Below, piece by piece: positions 32,779 to 41,696 of a stretch of DNA of 64,000 bases; position 1 is the first letter of the stretch, and every line of letters begins with the position of its first letter. A program made the position numbers and the translations under genes. This stretch comes from Paraburkholderia unamae. GTDB taxonomy: Bacteria; Pseudomonadota; Gammaproteobacteria; Burkholderiales; Burkholderiaceae. Below the pieces are notes generated by a model, which was given only the letters and a program-made list of their open reading frames with translations, was not told where the DNA came from and did no database searches. Location: NCBI RefSeq assembly GCF_003268775.1, contig NZ_QLSU01000021.1, forward strand, positions 1,254-65,253. The letters run 5' to 3'.

Positions 32779-33144
32779 ATGGCTCGTATTGCAGGGGTTA
32801 ACATCCCGAACCACCAGCACACTGAAATCGGCCTGACGGCAATTTTCGGTGTTGGCCGCACGCGTTCGCGCAACATCTGCGTGGCCGCGGGTGTGCCGTT
32901 CAACAAGAAGGTCAAGGACCTGGACGACGCGGATCTGGAAAAGCTGCGTGAGGAAGTGGGCAAGTTTGTCGTCGAAGGCGATCTCCGCCGTGAAACGACG
33001 ATGAACATCAAGCGCCTGATGGACCTCGGCTGCTACCGCGGCGTGCGCCATCGCAAGGGCCTGCCCCTGCGTGGCCAGCGTACGCGTACCAACGCACGTA
33101 CGCGCAAGGGTCCGCGCCGCGCAGCACAGTCGCTGAAGAAGTAA
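32779..33144 (+). CDS. rpsM: 30S ribosomal protein S13
   Basis: S13 is a 30S head protein forming intersubunit bridges. The 121-residue protein begins MARIAGVNIPNHQHTEIGLT and has the helix-two-turn-helix domain and the basic C-terminal tail RHRKGLPLRGQRTRTNARTR. It opens the alpha operon (rpsM-rpsK-rpsD-rpoA-rplQ). Confidence 0.98.
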   Translation: MARIAGVNIPNHQHTEIGLTAIFGVGRTRSRNICVAAGVPFNKKVKDLDDADLEKLREEVGKFVVEGDLRRETTMNIKRLMDLGCYRGVRHRKGLPLRGQRTRTNARTRKGPRRAAQSLKK

Positions 33145-33172
33145 GCGGATCTGACAGTTACAGGAAAACGTA

Positions 33173-33577
33173 ATGGCTAAGGCTTCGAACAACTCCGCGG
33201 CGCAACGCGTTCGCAAGAAGGTTAAGAAGAACGTCGCCGAGGGCGTGGTTCACGTTCACGCGTCGTTCAACAACACCATCATCACGATCACCGACCGTCA
33301 AGGCAACGCGCTTGCCTGGGCAACCTCGGGCGGTCAGGGCTTCAAGGGTTCGCGCAAGTCGACCCCCTTCGCAGCTCAGGTCGCAGCCGAATCGGCTGGC
33401 CGCGTGGCGATGGAATACGGCGTGAAGAACCTCGAAGTGCGGATCAAGGGCCCCGGTCCTGGCCGCGAATCGGCGGTGCGCGCGCTGCATGGTCTTGGCA
33501 TCAAGATCACCGCGATCTCCGACGTGACGCCGGTCCCGCACAACGGCTGCCGTCCGCCGAAGCGCCGTCGCATCTAA
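33173..33577 (+). CDS. rpsK: 30S ribosomal protein S11
   Basis: S11 lines the platform near the mRNA exit site. The 134-residue protein has VHVHASFNNTIITITDRQGN, the GFKGSRKSTPFAAQVAAE segment and the C-terminal DVTPVPHNGCRPPKRRRI with the conserved asparagine-glycine. It is followed by a structured gap before rpsD. Confidence 0.98.
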   Translation: MAKASNNSAAQRVRKKVKKNVAEGVVHVHASFNNTIITITDRQGNALAWATSGGQGFKGSRKSTPFAAQVAAESAGRVAMEYGVKNLEVRIKGPGPGRESAVRALHGLGIKITAISDVTPVPHNGCRPPKRRRI

Positions 33578-33600
33578 GGCGTCGCTTTTGCCGATCGCCT

Positions 33601-33678
33601 GAGCCGCCGGAAACGGCGTCCCAGGCTCTCGGCGCTATTGAATTGACTAAGCCCACCGTTCGGTCCAAAGGGCCGAAC
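33601..33678 (+). promoter_or_regulatory. Stem-loops in the rpsK-rpsD gap
   Basis: A two-tier hairpin has gagcc (33601-33605) with ggctc (33624-33628) outside gccg-gaaa-cggc (33606-33617, a GNRA loop). A second is a perfect 9-pair stem, gttcggtcc (33658-33666) with gggccgaac (33670-33678), closed by three A. S4, encoded next, is the alpha-operon repressor in E. coli, so these may be its mRNA target; there is no U-run. Confidence 0.45.
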
Positions 33679-33741
33679 TAGCGCGAGTCGCGGGTCTTCC
33701 CGTTTTAGACTTCGCGTGATCAATTATCGAAGGAAAGCAAC

Positions 33742-34365
33742 GTGGCACGTTATATCGGCCCGAAGGCCAAGCTGTCCCGCCGTGAAGGCACCGACCTCTT
33801 CCTGAAGAGCGCACGCCGCTCGCTCGCTGACAAGTGCAAGCTCGACAGCAAGCCGGGTCAGCATGGCCGCACCTCGGGTGCCCGTACGTCCGACTACGGC
33901 ACGCAGCTTCGCGAAAAGCAAAAAGTGAAGCGTATCTACGGCGTGCTCGAGCGTCAGTTCCGCCGCTACTTCGCGGAAGCGGACCGTATCAAGGGCAACA
34001 CCGGCGAAAACCTGCTGAAGCTGCTCGAGTCGCGTCTCGACAACGTCGTGTACCGCATGGGCTTCGCATCGACCCGCGCTGAAGCGCGTCAGCTCGTGAG
34101 CCACAAGGCTCTCACGCTGAACGGCGTCGTCGCGAACATCCCGTCGATGCAAGTGAAGGCTGGCGACGTCGTCGCGATCCGCGAAAAGGCGAAGAAGCAG
34201 GCGCGTATCGTCGAAGCCCTGTCGCTGGCAGAGCAAGGCGGCATCGCAGGTTGGGTTTCGGTCGACGCGAAGAAGTTCGAAGGCACGTACAAGGGCATGC
34301 CTGAGCGCAGCGACATCGCTGGCGACATCAACGAAAGCCTGATCGTCGAATTGTATTCGCGGTAA
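33742..34365 (+). CDS. rpsD: 30S ribosomal protein S4
   Basis: S4 is a primary 16S assembly protein, mRNA-entry component and, in E. coli, translational repressor of the alpha operon. It starts at GTG with aaggaaag upstream and has 207 residues. The N-terminal part is RYIGPKAKLSRREGTDLFLK with C-poor zinc-free character. The S4 RNA-binding domain has ESRLDNVVYRMGFASTRAEA and RQLVSHKALTLNG. Confidence 0.98.
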   Translation: MARYIGPKAKLSRREGTDLFLKSARRSLADKCKLDSKPGQHGRTSGARTSDYGTQLREKQKVKRIYGVLERQFRRYFAEADRIKGNTGENLLKLLESRLDNVVYRMGFASTRAEARQLVSHKALTLNGVVANIPSMQVKAGDVVAIREKAKKQARIVEALSLAEQGGIAGWVSVDAKKFEGTYKGMPERSDIAGDINESLIVELYSR

Positions 34366-34376
34366 TCGGATTAACG

Positions 34377-34418
34377 GCCGGGGTGACCTCTGTGCTTCGC
34401 GCAGGAGGTGGCCTCGGC
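34377..34418 (+). other. Long stem-loop between rpsD and rpoA
   Basis: An outer helix pairs 34377-34384 with 34411-34418 (two G-T pairs). An inner helix pairs cctc and tgtgc (34387-34395) with gcgca and gagg (34399-34408, one bulge) around a ttc loop. Only a weak tgttta follows, so termination would be inefficient at best. It may be a processing site or a mild attenuator ahead of rpoA. Confidence 0.5.
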
Positions 34419-34490
34419 TGTTTAATTTCAGGTTGTGGCCATCTCAGCCTTATCGGTGTAACGAGCCGAGGGTATTGAAAAGGAAAACCT

Positions 34491-35468
34491 ATGCAAACCA
34501 GTTTGTTGAAACCCAAGATCATCGCTGTGGAATCGCTCGGCGACAACCACGCGAAAGTGGTCATGGAGCCGTTCGAACGCGGTTATGGCCATACCTTGGG
34601 TAACGCGCTCCGGCGCGTGCTGCTGTCGTCGATGGTGGGCTATGCGCCGACCGAAGTGACGATCGCAGGCGTCGTGCACGAATACTCGACGCTCGATGGT
34701 GTGCAAGAGGATGTGGTCAACCTGCTGCTGAACCTGAAGGGTGTGGTGTTCAAGTTGCATAACCGTGACGAAGTGACGGTTACGCTGCGCAAGGAAGGCG
34801 AAGGCGTTGTCACCGCTGGTGACATCGAACTCTCGCACGACTGCGAAGTCATCAATCCGGAACACGTGGTTGCGCATCTGACGAAGGGCGGCAAGCTCGA
34901 CGTTCAGATCAAGATCGAAAAGGGCCGCGGCTATGTGCCGGGCAACGTGCGCCGTTATGGCGACGAGTCGGCCAAGATCATCGGCCGCATCGTGCTGGAC
35001 GCGTCGTTCTCGCCGGTTCGCCGCGTGAGCTACGCCGTGGAAAGCGCGCGTGTCGAACAGCGTACCGACCTCGACAAGCTCGTGATGAACATCGAAACCA
35101 ACGGCGTGATCTCGCCTGAGGAAGCGATCCGCCAGTCGGCGCGCATCCTCGTGGATCAGCTGTCGGTGTTCGCTGCTCTGGAAGGCACGGAAACGGCCGC
35201 GGAAGCGCCTTCGCGCGCACCGCAGATCGATCCGATCCTGCTGCGCCCGGTGGACGATCTCGAACTCACGGTTCGCTCGGCGAACTGCCTGAAGGCCGAG
35301 AACATCTACTACATCGGCGATCTGATCCAGCGCACCGAGAACGAGCTGCTCAAGACCCCGAACCTGGGTCGCAAGTCGCTCAACGAGATCAAGGAAGTGC
35401 TCGCTTCGCGCGGTCTCACGCTCGGCATGAAGCTCGAAAACTGGCCGCCGGCTGGTCTCGACAAGTAA
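34491..35468 (+). CDS. rpoA: DNA-directed RNA polymerase subunit alpha
   Basis: The alpha subunit dimer scaffolds beta and beta', and its C-terminal domain binds UP elements and activators. The 325-residue protein has the N-terminal dimerisation domain (PFERGYGHTLGNALRRVLL) and the C-terminal domain from about 245 (LLRPVDDLELTVRSANCLKA, LGRKSLNEIKEVL). R265 and the 261 region equivalents appear intact. It sits between rpsD and rplQ, as usual. Confidence 0.98.
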   Translation: MQTSLLKPKIIAVESLGDNHAKVVMEPFERGYGHTLGNALRRVLLSSMVGYAPTEVTIAGVVHEYSTLDGVQEDVVNLLLNLKGVVFKLHNRDEVTVTLRKEGEGVVTAGDIELSHDCEVINPEHVVAHLTKGGKLDVQIKIEKGRGYVPGNVRRYGDESAKIIGRIVLDASFSPVRRVSYAVESARVEQRTDLDKLVMNIETNGVISPEEAIRQSARILVDQLSVFAALEGTETAAEAPSRAPQIDPILLRPVDDLELTVRSANCLKAENIYYIGDLIQRTENELLKTPNLGRKSLNEIKEVLASRGLTLGMKLENWPPAGLDK

Positions 35469-35480
35469 TGTATGTGGCAC

Positions 35481-35520
35481 AGACGCGGATTTTCCTTTAG
35501 AATCCGCGTCTTGCCTTTTT
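35481..35520 (+). terminator. Terminator-like hairpin between rpoA and rplQ
   Basis: A perfect 11-pair stem, agacgcggatt (35481-35491) with aatccgcgtct (35501-35511), has a 9-base loop and is followed by tgcc and then five T (35516-35520). The U-tract starts four bases after the stem, so it is probably a partial terminator. It lies inside the alpha operon, 13 bases after rpoA and 73 before rplQ. Confidence 0.65.
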
Positions 35521-35593
35521 CACGTACCGGCCCGTGCCTTCATGGAAAGGCGATAGAAGAGCTGGACCAAAACTTTGTTTCAAGGAAATTGAA

Positions 35594-35986
35594 ATGCGTC
35601 ACCGTCATGGTCTGCGGAAACTGAACCGCACGAGCAGCCACCGTCTGGCAATGCTCCGTAACATGTCCAACTCGCTCATCGAGCACGAAGTCATCAAGAC
35701 GACGCTGCCGAAGGCGAAGGAACTCCGTAAGGTTGTCGAGCCCCTCATCACGCTGGGCAAGAAGCCGTCGCTGGCAAACCGTCGTCTGGCGTTCAACCGC
35801 CTGCGCGATCGTGACTCGGTCACGAAGCTGTTCGACGTGCTCGGTCCGCGTTTCGCGAACCGTCCGGGCGGCTACCTGCGTATCCTGAAGTTCGGTTTCC
35901 GTGTTGGCGACAACGCGCCGATGGCACTGGTCGAACTGCTCGACCGTCCGGAAGTCACGGAAGAGAACATCCAGGAAGCGGAATAA
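35594..35986 (+). CDS. rplQ: 50S ribosomal protein L17
   Basis: L17 lies at the tunnel exit. From ATG 35594 it has 130 residues and the typical start MRHRHGLRKLNRTSSHRLAM. An in-frame GTG 60 bases upstream would add residues not seen in the family, while caaggaaa gives a good ribosome site here. The conserved LPKAKELRKVVEPLITLGK and GGYLRILKFGFRVGD are present. It closes the ribosomal cluster before a strong terminator. Confidence 0.97.
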   Translation: MRHRHGLRKLNRTSSHRLAMLRNMSNSLIEHEVIKTTLPKAKELRKVVEPLITLGKKPSLANRRLAFNRLRDRDSVTKLFDVLGPRFANRPGGYLRILKFGFRVGDNAPMALVELLDRPEVTEENIQEAE

Positions 35987-36024
35987 GCTTTCAGTCGCTT
36001 GATCTCACGATCGAGCGGCGCGCG

Positions 36025-36056
36025 AAAAAGCCAGGCCTAGCCTGGCTTTTTTGTTT
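36025..36056 (+). terminator. Intrinsic terminator after rplQ
   Basis: A perfect 12-pair stem, aaaaagccaggc (36025-36036) with gcctggcttttt (36040-36051), has a 3-base loop and a T-rich tail. It ends the long ribosomal transcript 39 bases after rplQ. Confidence 0.95.
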
Positions 36057-36215
36057 TTGGGCGCGGATTAAAACGCGCCGAGTCGTGTTTACCGGTCGCA
36101 GGTCCCTTTTGCCACATGGCGCACGAGAGAAGGCAATCGGCGCCGATGGTACGATTACGTTCTGCCCCGAAGCCCGCGTTCGCTGCCGCGCGCGGGCGCC
36201 ACGCCGGAGTTCGTC

Positions 36216-36548
36216 GTGACCCTCAATGTGACCCTGATGCTGACCACGGTGCCCGACGATGGCACGGCCGAAAAGCTTGCCTCCGGCTCGCTTGCGCAGC
36301 GCCTCGCCGCCTGCGTGACGCGTCTTGGCGTCGTGCATTCGGAATATCACTGGCAGGGGAAGATCGAGTCGGGCGAAGAGATCCAGCTGCTTTTCAAGAC
36401 GAGCCTCGCCCGCGCGGCCGAGCTCGAACAGTTCATCCAGACCCAGCATCCCTACGAGACGCCCGAGATTCTCTCGTGGCAGGCCACGGCGTCGAACGCC
36501 TATGGGCAGTGGGTCAATGCCGAGACTCAGCGTCCCCTACATGTCTAA
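36216..36548 (+). CDS. cutA: Divalent cation tolerance protein CutA
   Basis: CutA is a small trimeric cytoplasmic protein of the PII-like fold, linked in E. coli to copper tolerance; its true biochemical role is unsettled. The 110-residue protein starts at GTG with ggag upstream. It has VTLMLTTVPDDGTAEKLASG, LAACVTRLGVVHSEYHWQGK and the conserved HPYETPEIL near the C-terminus. Its end overlaps dsbD by eight bases, matching the common cutA-dsbD pairing. Confidence 0.95.
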   Translation: MTLNVTLMLTTVPDDGTAEKLASGSLAQRLAACVTRLGVVHSEYHWQGKIESGEEIQLLFKTSLARAAELEQFIQTQHPYETPEILSWQATASNAYGQWVNAETQRPLHV

Positions 36549-38514
36549 CCGCATCAATCGGCGCTCGCGCGTCGCGCCTTCGCTCTTCAGCTTCTTCGCA
36601 CTAGTCTGCTGTCTGCTGCCGCTGCTGTTCGGCGCGTCGCTGGCGCGTGCCGCCGACGATGACTTCCTGCCCCCCGATCAAGCCTTCACGTTCAGCGCGA
36701 GCGAGGAGCCAGGCATGGTCGACGTGCATTTCAAGATCGCGGACGGCTACTACATGTACCGCGAGCGCTTCGCCTTCGCCGCGCGCAACGGTACGACGCA
36801 ACTTGGCGATGCGCAGATCCCGCCTGGCCACGTGAAGTTCGATCCGACGTTCCAGAAGAACGTGGAGACCTATCGCGGCGAATTGACGATTCGCGTGCCG
36901 GTGCAGAAGGCGGGCGGCCCGTTCGATCTCGCCGTGACATCGCAAGGCTGCGCCGATGCGGGCATCTGCTATCCGCCGGCGGAGCACGTCTATCACGTGA
37001 GCGGTGCGGCTTTGCAGGCCGCCACGGCAGGCCAGAGCGTCGTGCCTGACGCGGCTCGGGCGCCGTCCACGCCCGCGCCCTTGCCCCAGACGAGCGCCGC
37101 ACCGGCCCCGTCTGATGCCGAGCCTTGGTACGAGCGCGCCACGAGCGCAGACTACGCCCAGTCACTGCTGCAAGGCGGCGGCTTCTTCGCGGTGGTCGGC
37201 CTGTACTTCGTCGCGGGCATGGTGCTGAGCCTCTTGCCCTGCTCCTATCCGATGATCCCGATCCTTTCGGCGATCATCGTCGGTGAGGGCGCGCGCGTGA
37301 CGCGGAGCCGCGGCTTCGCGCTCTCGTTCGTCTACGTGCTCGGCATGGCGCTCGTCTATACCGCGCTCGGCATTGCTGCCGCCCTCGTGGGCCAGAGTCT
37401 GGGCGCGTGGTTGCAGAATCCGTGGGTGCTCGGCGTGTTTGCGGTGCTGCTCACGGCCTTTGCGGTGATGCTGATCGCGGGCTACGACATCGCGCTGCCG
37501 CAGCGCTGGCAGGACGGCGCCTCGCGCGCCACGCAGGGCCGCTCGGGCGGAAAATTCGCGGCGGTCGCCCTGATGGGTGCGCTTTCCGCGCTCGTGGTGG
37601 GCGCCTGCATGACCGCGCCGCTGTTCGCGGTGCTCGCGTTCATCGCCCACACGGGCAACGCCGTGCTCGGCGGCGCAGCGCTCTTTGCGATGGGCCTGGG
37701 CCTTGGCGTTCCGCTGATGATTCTCGGGCTTGGCGCTGGCGCGCTGCTGCCGCGCGCGGGCACGTGGATGGATGGCGTGAAGGTGTTCTTCGGCGTCGTG
37801 CTGCTGGCCGCCGCGCTGTGGATCGTCTGGCCGGTGCTCGGCGCGACCGCGCAAATGCTGCTCGCCGCGCTCTGGCTGCTGCTCGCGGCGGCGGCGCTCG
37901 GCCTGTTCACGCCGAATGCGGGGTCGTCCAACGTCTGGCGCCGTCTTGGGCGCGGTCTGGGCGCGGCGTTCGCCATCTGGGCGGCGACGCTCATCGTCGG
38001 GCTTGCCGCCGGCTCCAGCGACCCGCTGCGTCCGCTCGCGGTGCTCGCCGCGCGCGAGGGTGGTGCGGGCGGTGTGGGCGCTTCCGCCGCCGCGACCGGA
38101 AACCAGAACGCCGGTGCGAACGCAGCCGATGCGCTGGCGTTTGCGCCCGTGCGTTCGCCTTCGCAACTCGACGCGGCGCTCAAGTCGGCAGGCAAGCCGT
38201 CGATGCTCGACTTCTACGCCGACTGGTGCGTGAGCTGCAAGGAAATGGAGAAGTTCACCTTCAGCGACCCACGCGTGCAGGCGCGCCTCGCGCAACTCGG
38301 GTTGTTGCGCGCCGACGTGACGGCCAACAATCCCGACGATCAGGCGCTGCTCAAGCGCTTTGGCCTGTTCGGGCCGCCGGGCATCATCTTCTTCGATGCG
38401 CAAGGGCGCGAAGTGCTGCGCGTGGTGGGCTACGAAAACGCCGACCGTTTCCTCGCGCGGCTCGATCGCGTGACGGCGCCCGCAGCGCAACCACAGGCTT
38501 CTCCGTCAGCCTGA
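36541..38514 (+). CDS. dsbD: Thiol:disulfide interchange protein DsbD
   Basis: DsbD carries electrons from cytoplasmic thioredoxin across the inner membrane to periplasmic DsbC, DsbG and cytochrome c assembly. From ATG 36541 it has 657 residues: signal peptide (1-37), alpha domain with C137 and C143 (CADAGICYPP), eight membrane helices with the redox cysteines in LLPCSYPMIP and VVGACMTAPL, and a thioredoxin-like gamma domain with WCVSC (C563, C566). It overlaps cutA by eight bases. Nearby cytochrome c genes fit its role in haem-cysteine reduction. Confidence 0.96.
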   Translation: MSNRINRRSRVAPSLFSFFALVCCLLPLLFGASLARAADDDFLPPDQAFTFSASEEPGMVDVHFKIADGYYMYRERFAFAARNGTTQLGDAQIPPGHVKFDPTFQKNVETYRGELTIRVPVQKAGGPFDLAVTSQGCADAGICYPPAEHVYHVSGAALQAATAGQSVVPDAARAPSTPAPLPQTSAAPAPSDAEPWYERATSADYAQSLLQGGGFFAVVGLYFVAGMVLSLLPCSYPMIPILSAIIVGEGARVTRSRGFALSFVYVLGMALVYTALGIAAALVGQSLGAWLQNPWVLGVFAVLLTAFAVMLIAGYDIALPQRWQDGASRATQGRSGGKFAAVALMGALSALVVGACMTAPLFAVLAFIAHTGNAVLGGAALFAMGLGLGVPLMILGLGAGALLPRAGTWMDGVKVFFGVVLLAAALWIVWPVLGATAQMLLAALWLLLAAAALGLFTPNAGSSNVWRRLGRGLGAAFAIWAATLIVGLAAGSSDPLRPLAVLAAREGGAGGVGASAAATGNQNAGANAADALAFAPVRSPSQLDAALKSAGKPSMLDFYADWCVSCKEMEKFTFSDPRVQARLAQLGLLRADVTANNPDDQALLKRFGLFGPPGIIFFDAQGREVLRVVGYENADRFLARLDRVTAPAAQPQASPSA

Positions 38515-38529
38515 GCGCGGCCGCAAAAA

Positions 38530-38561
38530 CAAAAGGGCACGTCCGTGGACGTGCCCTTTTG
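38530..38561. terminator. Bidirectional terminator between dsbD and hemB
   Basis: caaaagggcacgtcc (38530-38544) is the exact complement of ggacgtgcccttttg (38547-38561). T-runs follow in both directions (a longer one on the minus strand), so it can serve both converging genes. Confidence 0.92.
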
Positions 38562-38580
38562 CATATGAGGTACGCGACGC

Positions 38581-39579
<999 letters not shown>

Positions 39580-39655
39580 GTCGGCGGATATCTTGAAACG
39601 GGATGGGTCCCGGGGCGCGGGAAACTTTTCGGGACAATGGTATATCATACCGATC

Positions 39656-39762
39656 GAGCGAGGCGCCTGGCGCCGAGCTCCCCGCTTCTCCTCCCTGAGC
39701 GGGTGCCTGTCGTTTTTCGATAAGGCTGTTTAACCCGCCGGCATTTACGGCGGGTTTTTTTC
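39656..39762 (+). ncRNA. Candidate small RNA ending in an orphan terminator
   Basis: No plus-strand gene lies between dsbD, which has its own terminator, and this site, yet a strong plus-strand terminator occurs at 39732-39762. The 75 bases before it contain the stem cccgct (39681-39686) with agcggg (39698-39703). This suggests a short transcript diverging from hemB. The start is a guess; I could not find a good plus-strand -35/-10 pair. It could also be an antisense or leaderless fragment. Confidence 0.3.
39732..39762 (+). terminator. Plus-strand intrinsic terminator upstream of hemB
   Basis: aacccgccg (39732-39740) pairs exactly with cggcgggtt (39748-39756) around gcattta and runs into a tract of eight T. 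On the minus strand the stem is followed by aaac, so it works only in the plus direction, opposite to both flanking genes. Confidence 0.85.
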
Positions 39763-39953
39763 TGGGAGGCTGAAAATCGCGGTTTTGGCGCCGCGAGCGG
39801 GCCCGCAAAGGGCATTGACGGCCGTAGCCGGTGAGCGTTGTGTGCGGTAGCGCACATAGCGGGTCTCAAGGCTGCGCGTCTTGCCGGAAGGTCAGACGAA
39901 AGCGCGCCAAACGCCCGCTGGCGCGGGCCGCAGCCCCGAGCGGCGTTACTTCG

Positions 39954-40613
39954 TTACTTCGCTGCCGCGCCGGTTTCTTCCTCGGATGCCTGCGGCACGA
40001 TCCAGCTTTCGATCACCGCGTGCGCCTCGTCCAGCCCCACGCGCTTGAGCGCGGAGAAAAGCTGGGCGCTCAATTTCCCTTCGTAGCCTTGCTGACGATA
40101 TTCGTCGAACGCCTTGTTCGTCGTACGCAGCGCGAGCACGCTTTCCTGACGCGTCAATTTGTCGCATTTCGTGAGGAGGGCGTGGATCGGCTTGCCCGTC
40201 GGCGCGAACCACTCGATCATGCGGCGGTCGAGGTCGGTGAGCGGGCGACGCGCGTCCATCATCAGGACGAGCCCCACGAGCTGGGCGCGCGTTTGCAGAT
40301 ACAGCGAGAGCAGTTGCTCCCAGTGCGCCTTCGCGGCCAGCGGCACTTCGGCGTAGCCGTAGCCCGGCAGGTCGACGAGATAGCCGGCCGGTTCGTCAGC
40401 GGGGCCGACGCCGAAATAGTTGATGTGCTGGGTGCGGCCAGGCGTCTTCGAGGCGAAGGCGAGGCGCTTCTGGTTGCACAACAGATTGATGGCGGTGGAC
40501 TTGCCGGCGTTCGAGCGGCCGGCGAACGCGACCTCGGGCCGCGCCGTGGCGGGCAGATCGCGCAGGTGGTTGACCGTCGTAAAGAAGCGGGCTTGATGCA
40601 GCAGGAAGGCCAT
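39954..40613 (-). CDS. engB: Ribosome biogenesis GTPase EngB (YihA/YsxC)
   Basis: EngB is an essential GTPase of the TrmE-Era-EngA family that acts late in 50S assembly. The 219-residue protein has G1 GRSNAGKS (residues 32-39), the G2 region KTPGRTQHINYF, G3 DLPGYGYAEVP and G4 TKCDKL. The C-terminal tail is short and acidic. It is transcribed away from the cytochrome c4 gene. Its placement with hemB and cytochrome c4 is conserved in related genomes as far as I know. Confidence 0.96.
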   Translation of the reverse strand: MAFLLHQARFFTTVNHLRDLPATARPEVAFAGRSNAGKSTAINLLCNQKRLAFASKTPGRTQHINYFGVGPADEPAGYLVDLPGYGYAEVPLAAKAHWEQLLSLYLQTRAQLVGLVLMMDARRPLTDLDRRMIEWFAPTGKPIHALLTKCDKLTRQESVLALRTTNKAFDEYRQQGYEGKLSAQLFSALKRVGLDEAHAVIESWIVPQASEEETGAAAK

Positions 40614-40852
40614 CGGAAAAGGACCACATTATGAAACAACGCGGCGGGTGGCCCCGCCGGGCCCGGAAGCGCCCGGGATGGAATCTGGGATATCGGGGCG
40701 AGGCCCGACTGGCGCGGTGACGCCTTGCGCGCTATTGTACAATGCGATGGTTTACTGAATACCAGTGAGGCCAGCGCGGGCCTTTCGAGGTAGATCGGTC
40801 GCTGTCGTCCATTGCAGAACCTGATTCCCACAAGACGAAACAAGGTGCGCGA

Positions 40853-41527
40853 ATGAATCGACTGGGCAAGTCCTTGAAGGTGTTCGAGAGTGCGATAGCG
40901 GCGGGTCTTACAGCAAGTTTAGTCATGATGGCGGGGCAAGCAAAAGCGGCGGAGCAGGGCACGCCGGCCAAGCCCGATCTCGCCCGGGGGCAAGCGATCG
41001 CCGCGCAGGTTTGCGCGGCCTGTCACGCGGCCGACGGCAACAGCGCCGGCGGCGCTTATCCGAAGCTCGCCGGCCAGCACGCCGACTATCTCGTCAAGCA
41101 ACTCAAGGACTTCAAGCCACAGCCCGGCGGCAAGCCGGCCGCGCGCGCCAACCCGATCATGGCGGGCTTTGCGGCAGCGCTGTCAGACCAGGATATGATC
41201 AACGTCGCAGCCTGGTTCGCCTCCCAGACACCCAAGCCCGGTTACGCGCACGACGCGAAGACCGTGCCGCAAGGTCAGGCCATCTGGCGCGGCGGCATCG
41301 CCGACAAGGGCGTGCCGGCGTGCGCGGCCTGCCACGGGCCCACGGGGCAGGGCATTCCGATCCAGTACCCGCGCCTGTCGGGCCAGTGGTCGGAGTACAT
41401 CGTCGCGCAGCTCAACGCGTTCCAGCAGGGCACGCGCAACAACAACGACCCGATGCGCACCGTCGCGCACCGGCTCTCGGACGACGAAATCAAAGCCGTC
41501 GCCGACTACGCCGCGGGCTTGCACTGA
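40853..41527 (+). CDS. Cytochrome c4-type dihaem protein
   Basis: This is a periplasmic electron carrier with two haem-binding motifs: CAACH at residues 54-58 and again at 157-161. A hydrophobic signal sequence covers about residues 15-32 (cleavage near AKA-AEQ). Each half has the cytochrome c4 features YPKLAGQHADYLVKQL and YPRLSGQWSEYIVAQL with distal methionines (NPIMAG, DPMRTVAHRL). At 224 residues it matches the class. It probably donates electrons to a terminal oxidase. The cytochrome c assembly genes lie directly downstream. Confidence 0.93.
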   Translation: MNRLGKSLKVFESAIAAGLTASLVMMAGQAKAAEQGTPAKPDLARGQAIAAQVCAACHAADGNSAGGAYPKLAGQHADYLVKQLKDFKPQPGGKPAARANPIMAGFAAALSDQDMINVAAWFASQTPKPGYAHDAKTVPQGQAIWRGGIADKGVPACAACHGPTGQGIPIQYPRLSGQWSEYIVAQLNAFQQGTRNNNDPMRTVAHRLSDDEIKAVADYAAGLH

Positions 41528-41585
41528 CTGTGAGTTTGCCGCGCGATTGCCGCGCGTCGATCGAAGCGGCCGGCAGGAGAACAAG

Positions 41586-41633
41586 AAAGGGTGAGGACGT
41601 CGCCACGCCAGCGGCGCGCCTGCACCCTTTTTT
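41586..41633 (+). terminator. Intrinsic terminator between cytochrome c4 and resB
   Basis: aaagggtg (41586-41593) pairs with caccCttt (41623-41630), the interior being GC-rich with further pairing, followed by T (41628-41633). It ends the cytochrome c4 transcript, so resB-ccsB must have their own promoter or depend on read-through. Confidence 0.75.
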
Positions 41634-41696
41634 GCTGTAGCGTCTGACACGCGTGCGAAACCGACGCACGAGCGAGAAGCGAAAAGCGGAGTTTGA

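Larger units (their letters stand above)
39580..39953. other. Gap between engB and hemB
   Basis: These 374 bases have no protein gene. An AT-rich patch, ggtatatcatacc (39639-39651), may be part of the hemB promoter (a minus-strand TATGAT at 39649-39644), with no clear -35 box. On the plus strand there is a hairpin at 39681-39703 and an intrinsic terminator at 39732-39762. A stem at 39913-39928 lies just after the engB stop on the minus strand and is followed by gttt there, so it could be a weak engB terminator. tgtgcg and cgcaca form another short inverted repeat near 39839-39855. Confidence 0.5.

Noticed and set aside
40734..40743. Ten-base palindrome attgtacaat before cytochrome c4
   Set aside because: It contains a possible -10 box (TACAAT) but no matching -35; short palindromes are common, so no function is claimed.
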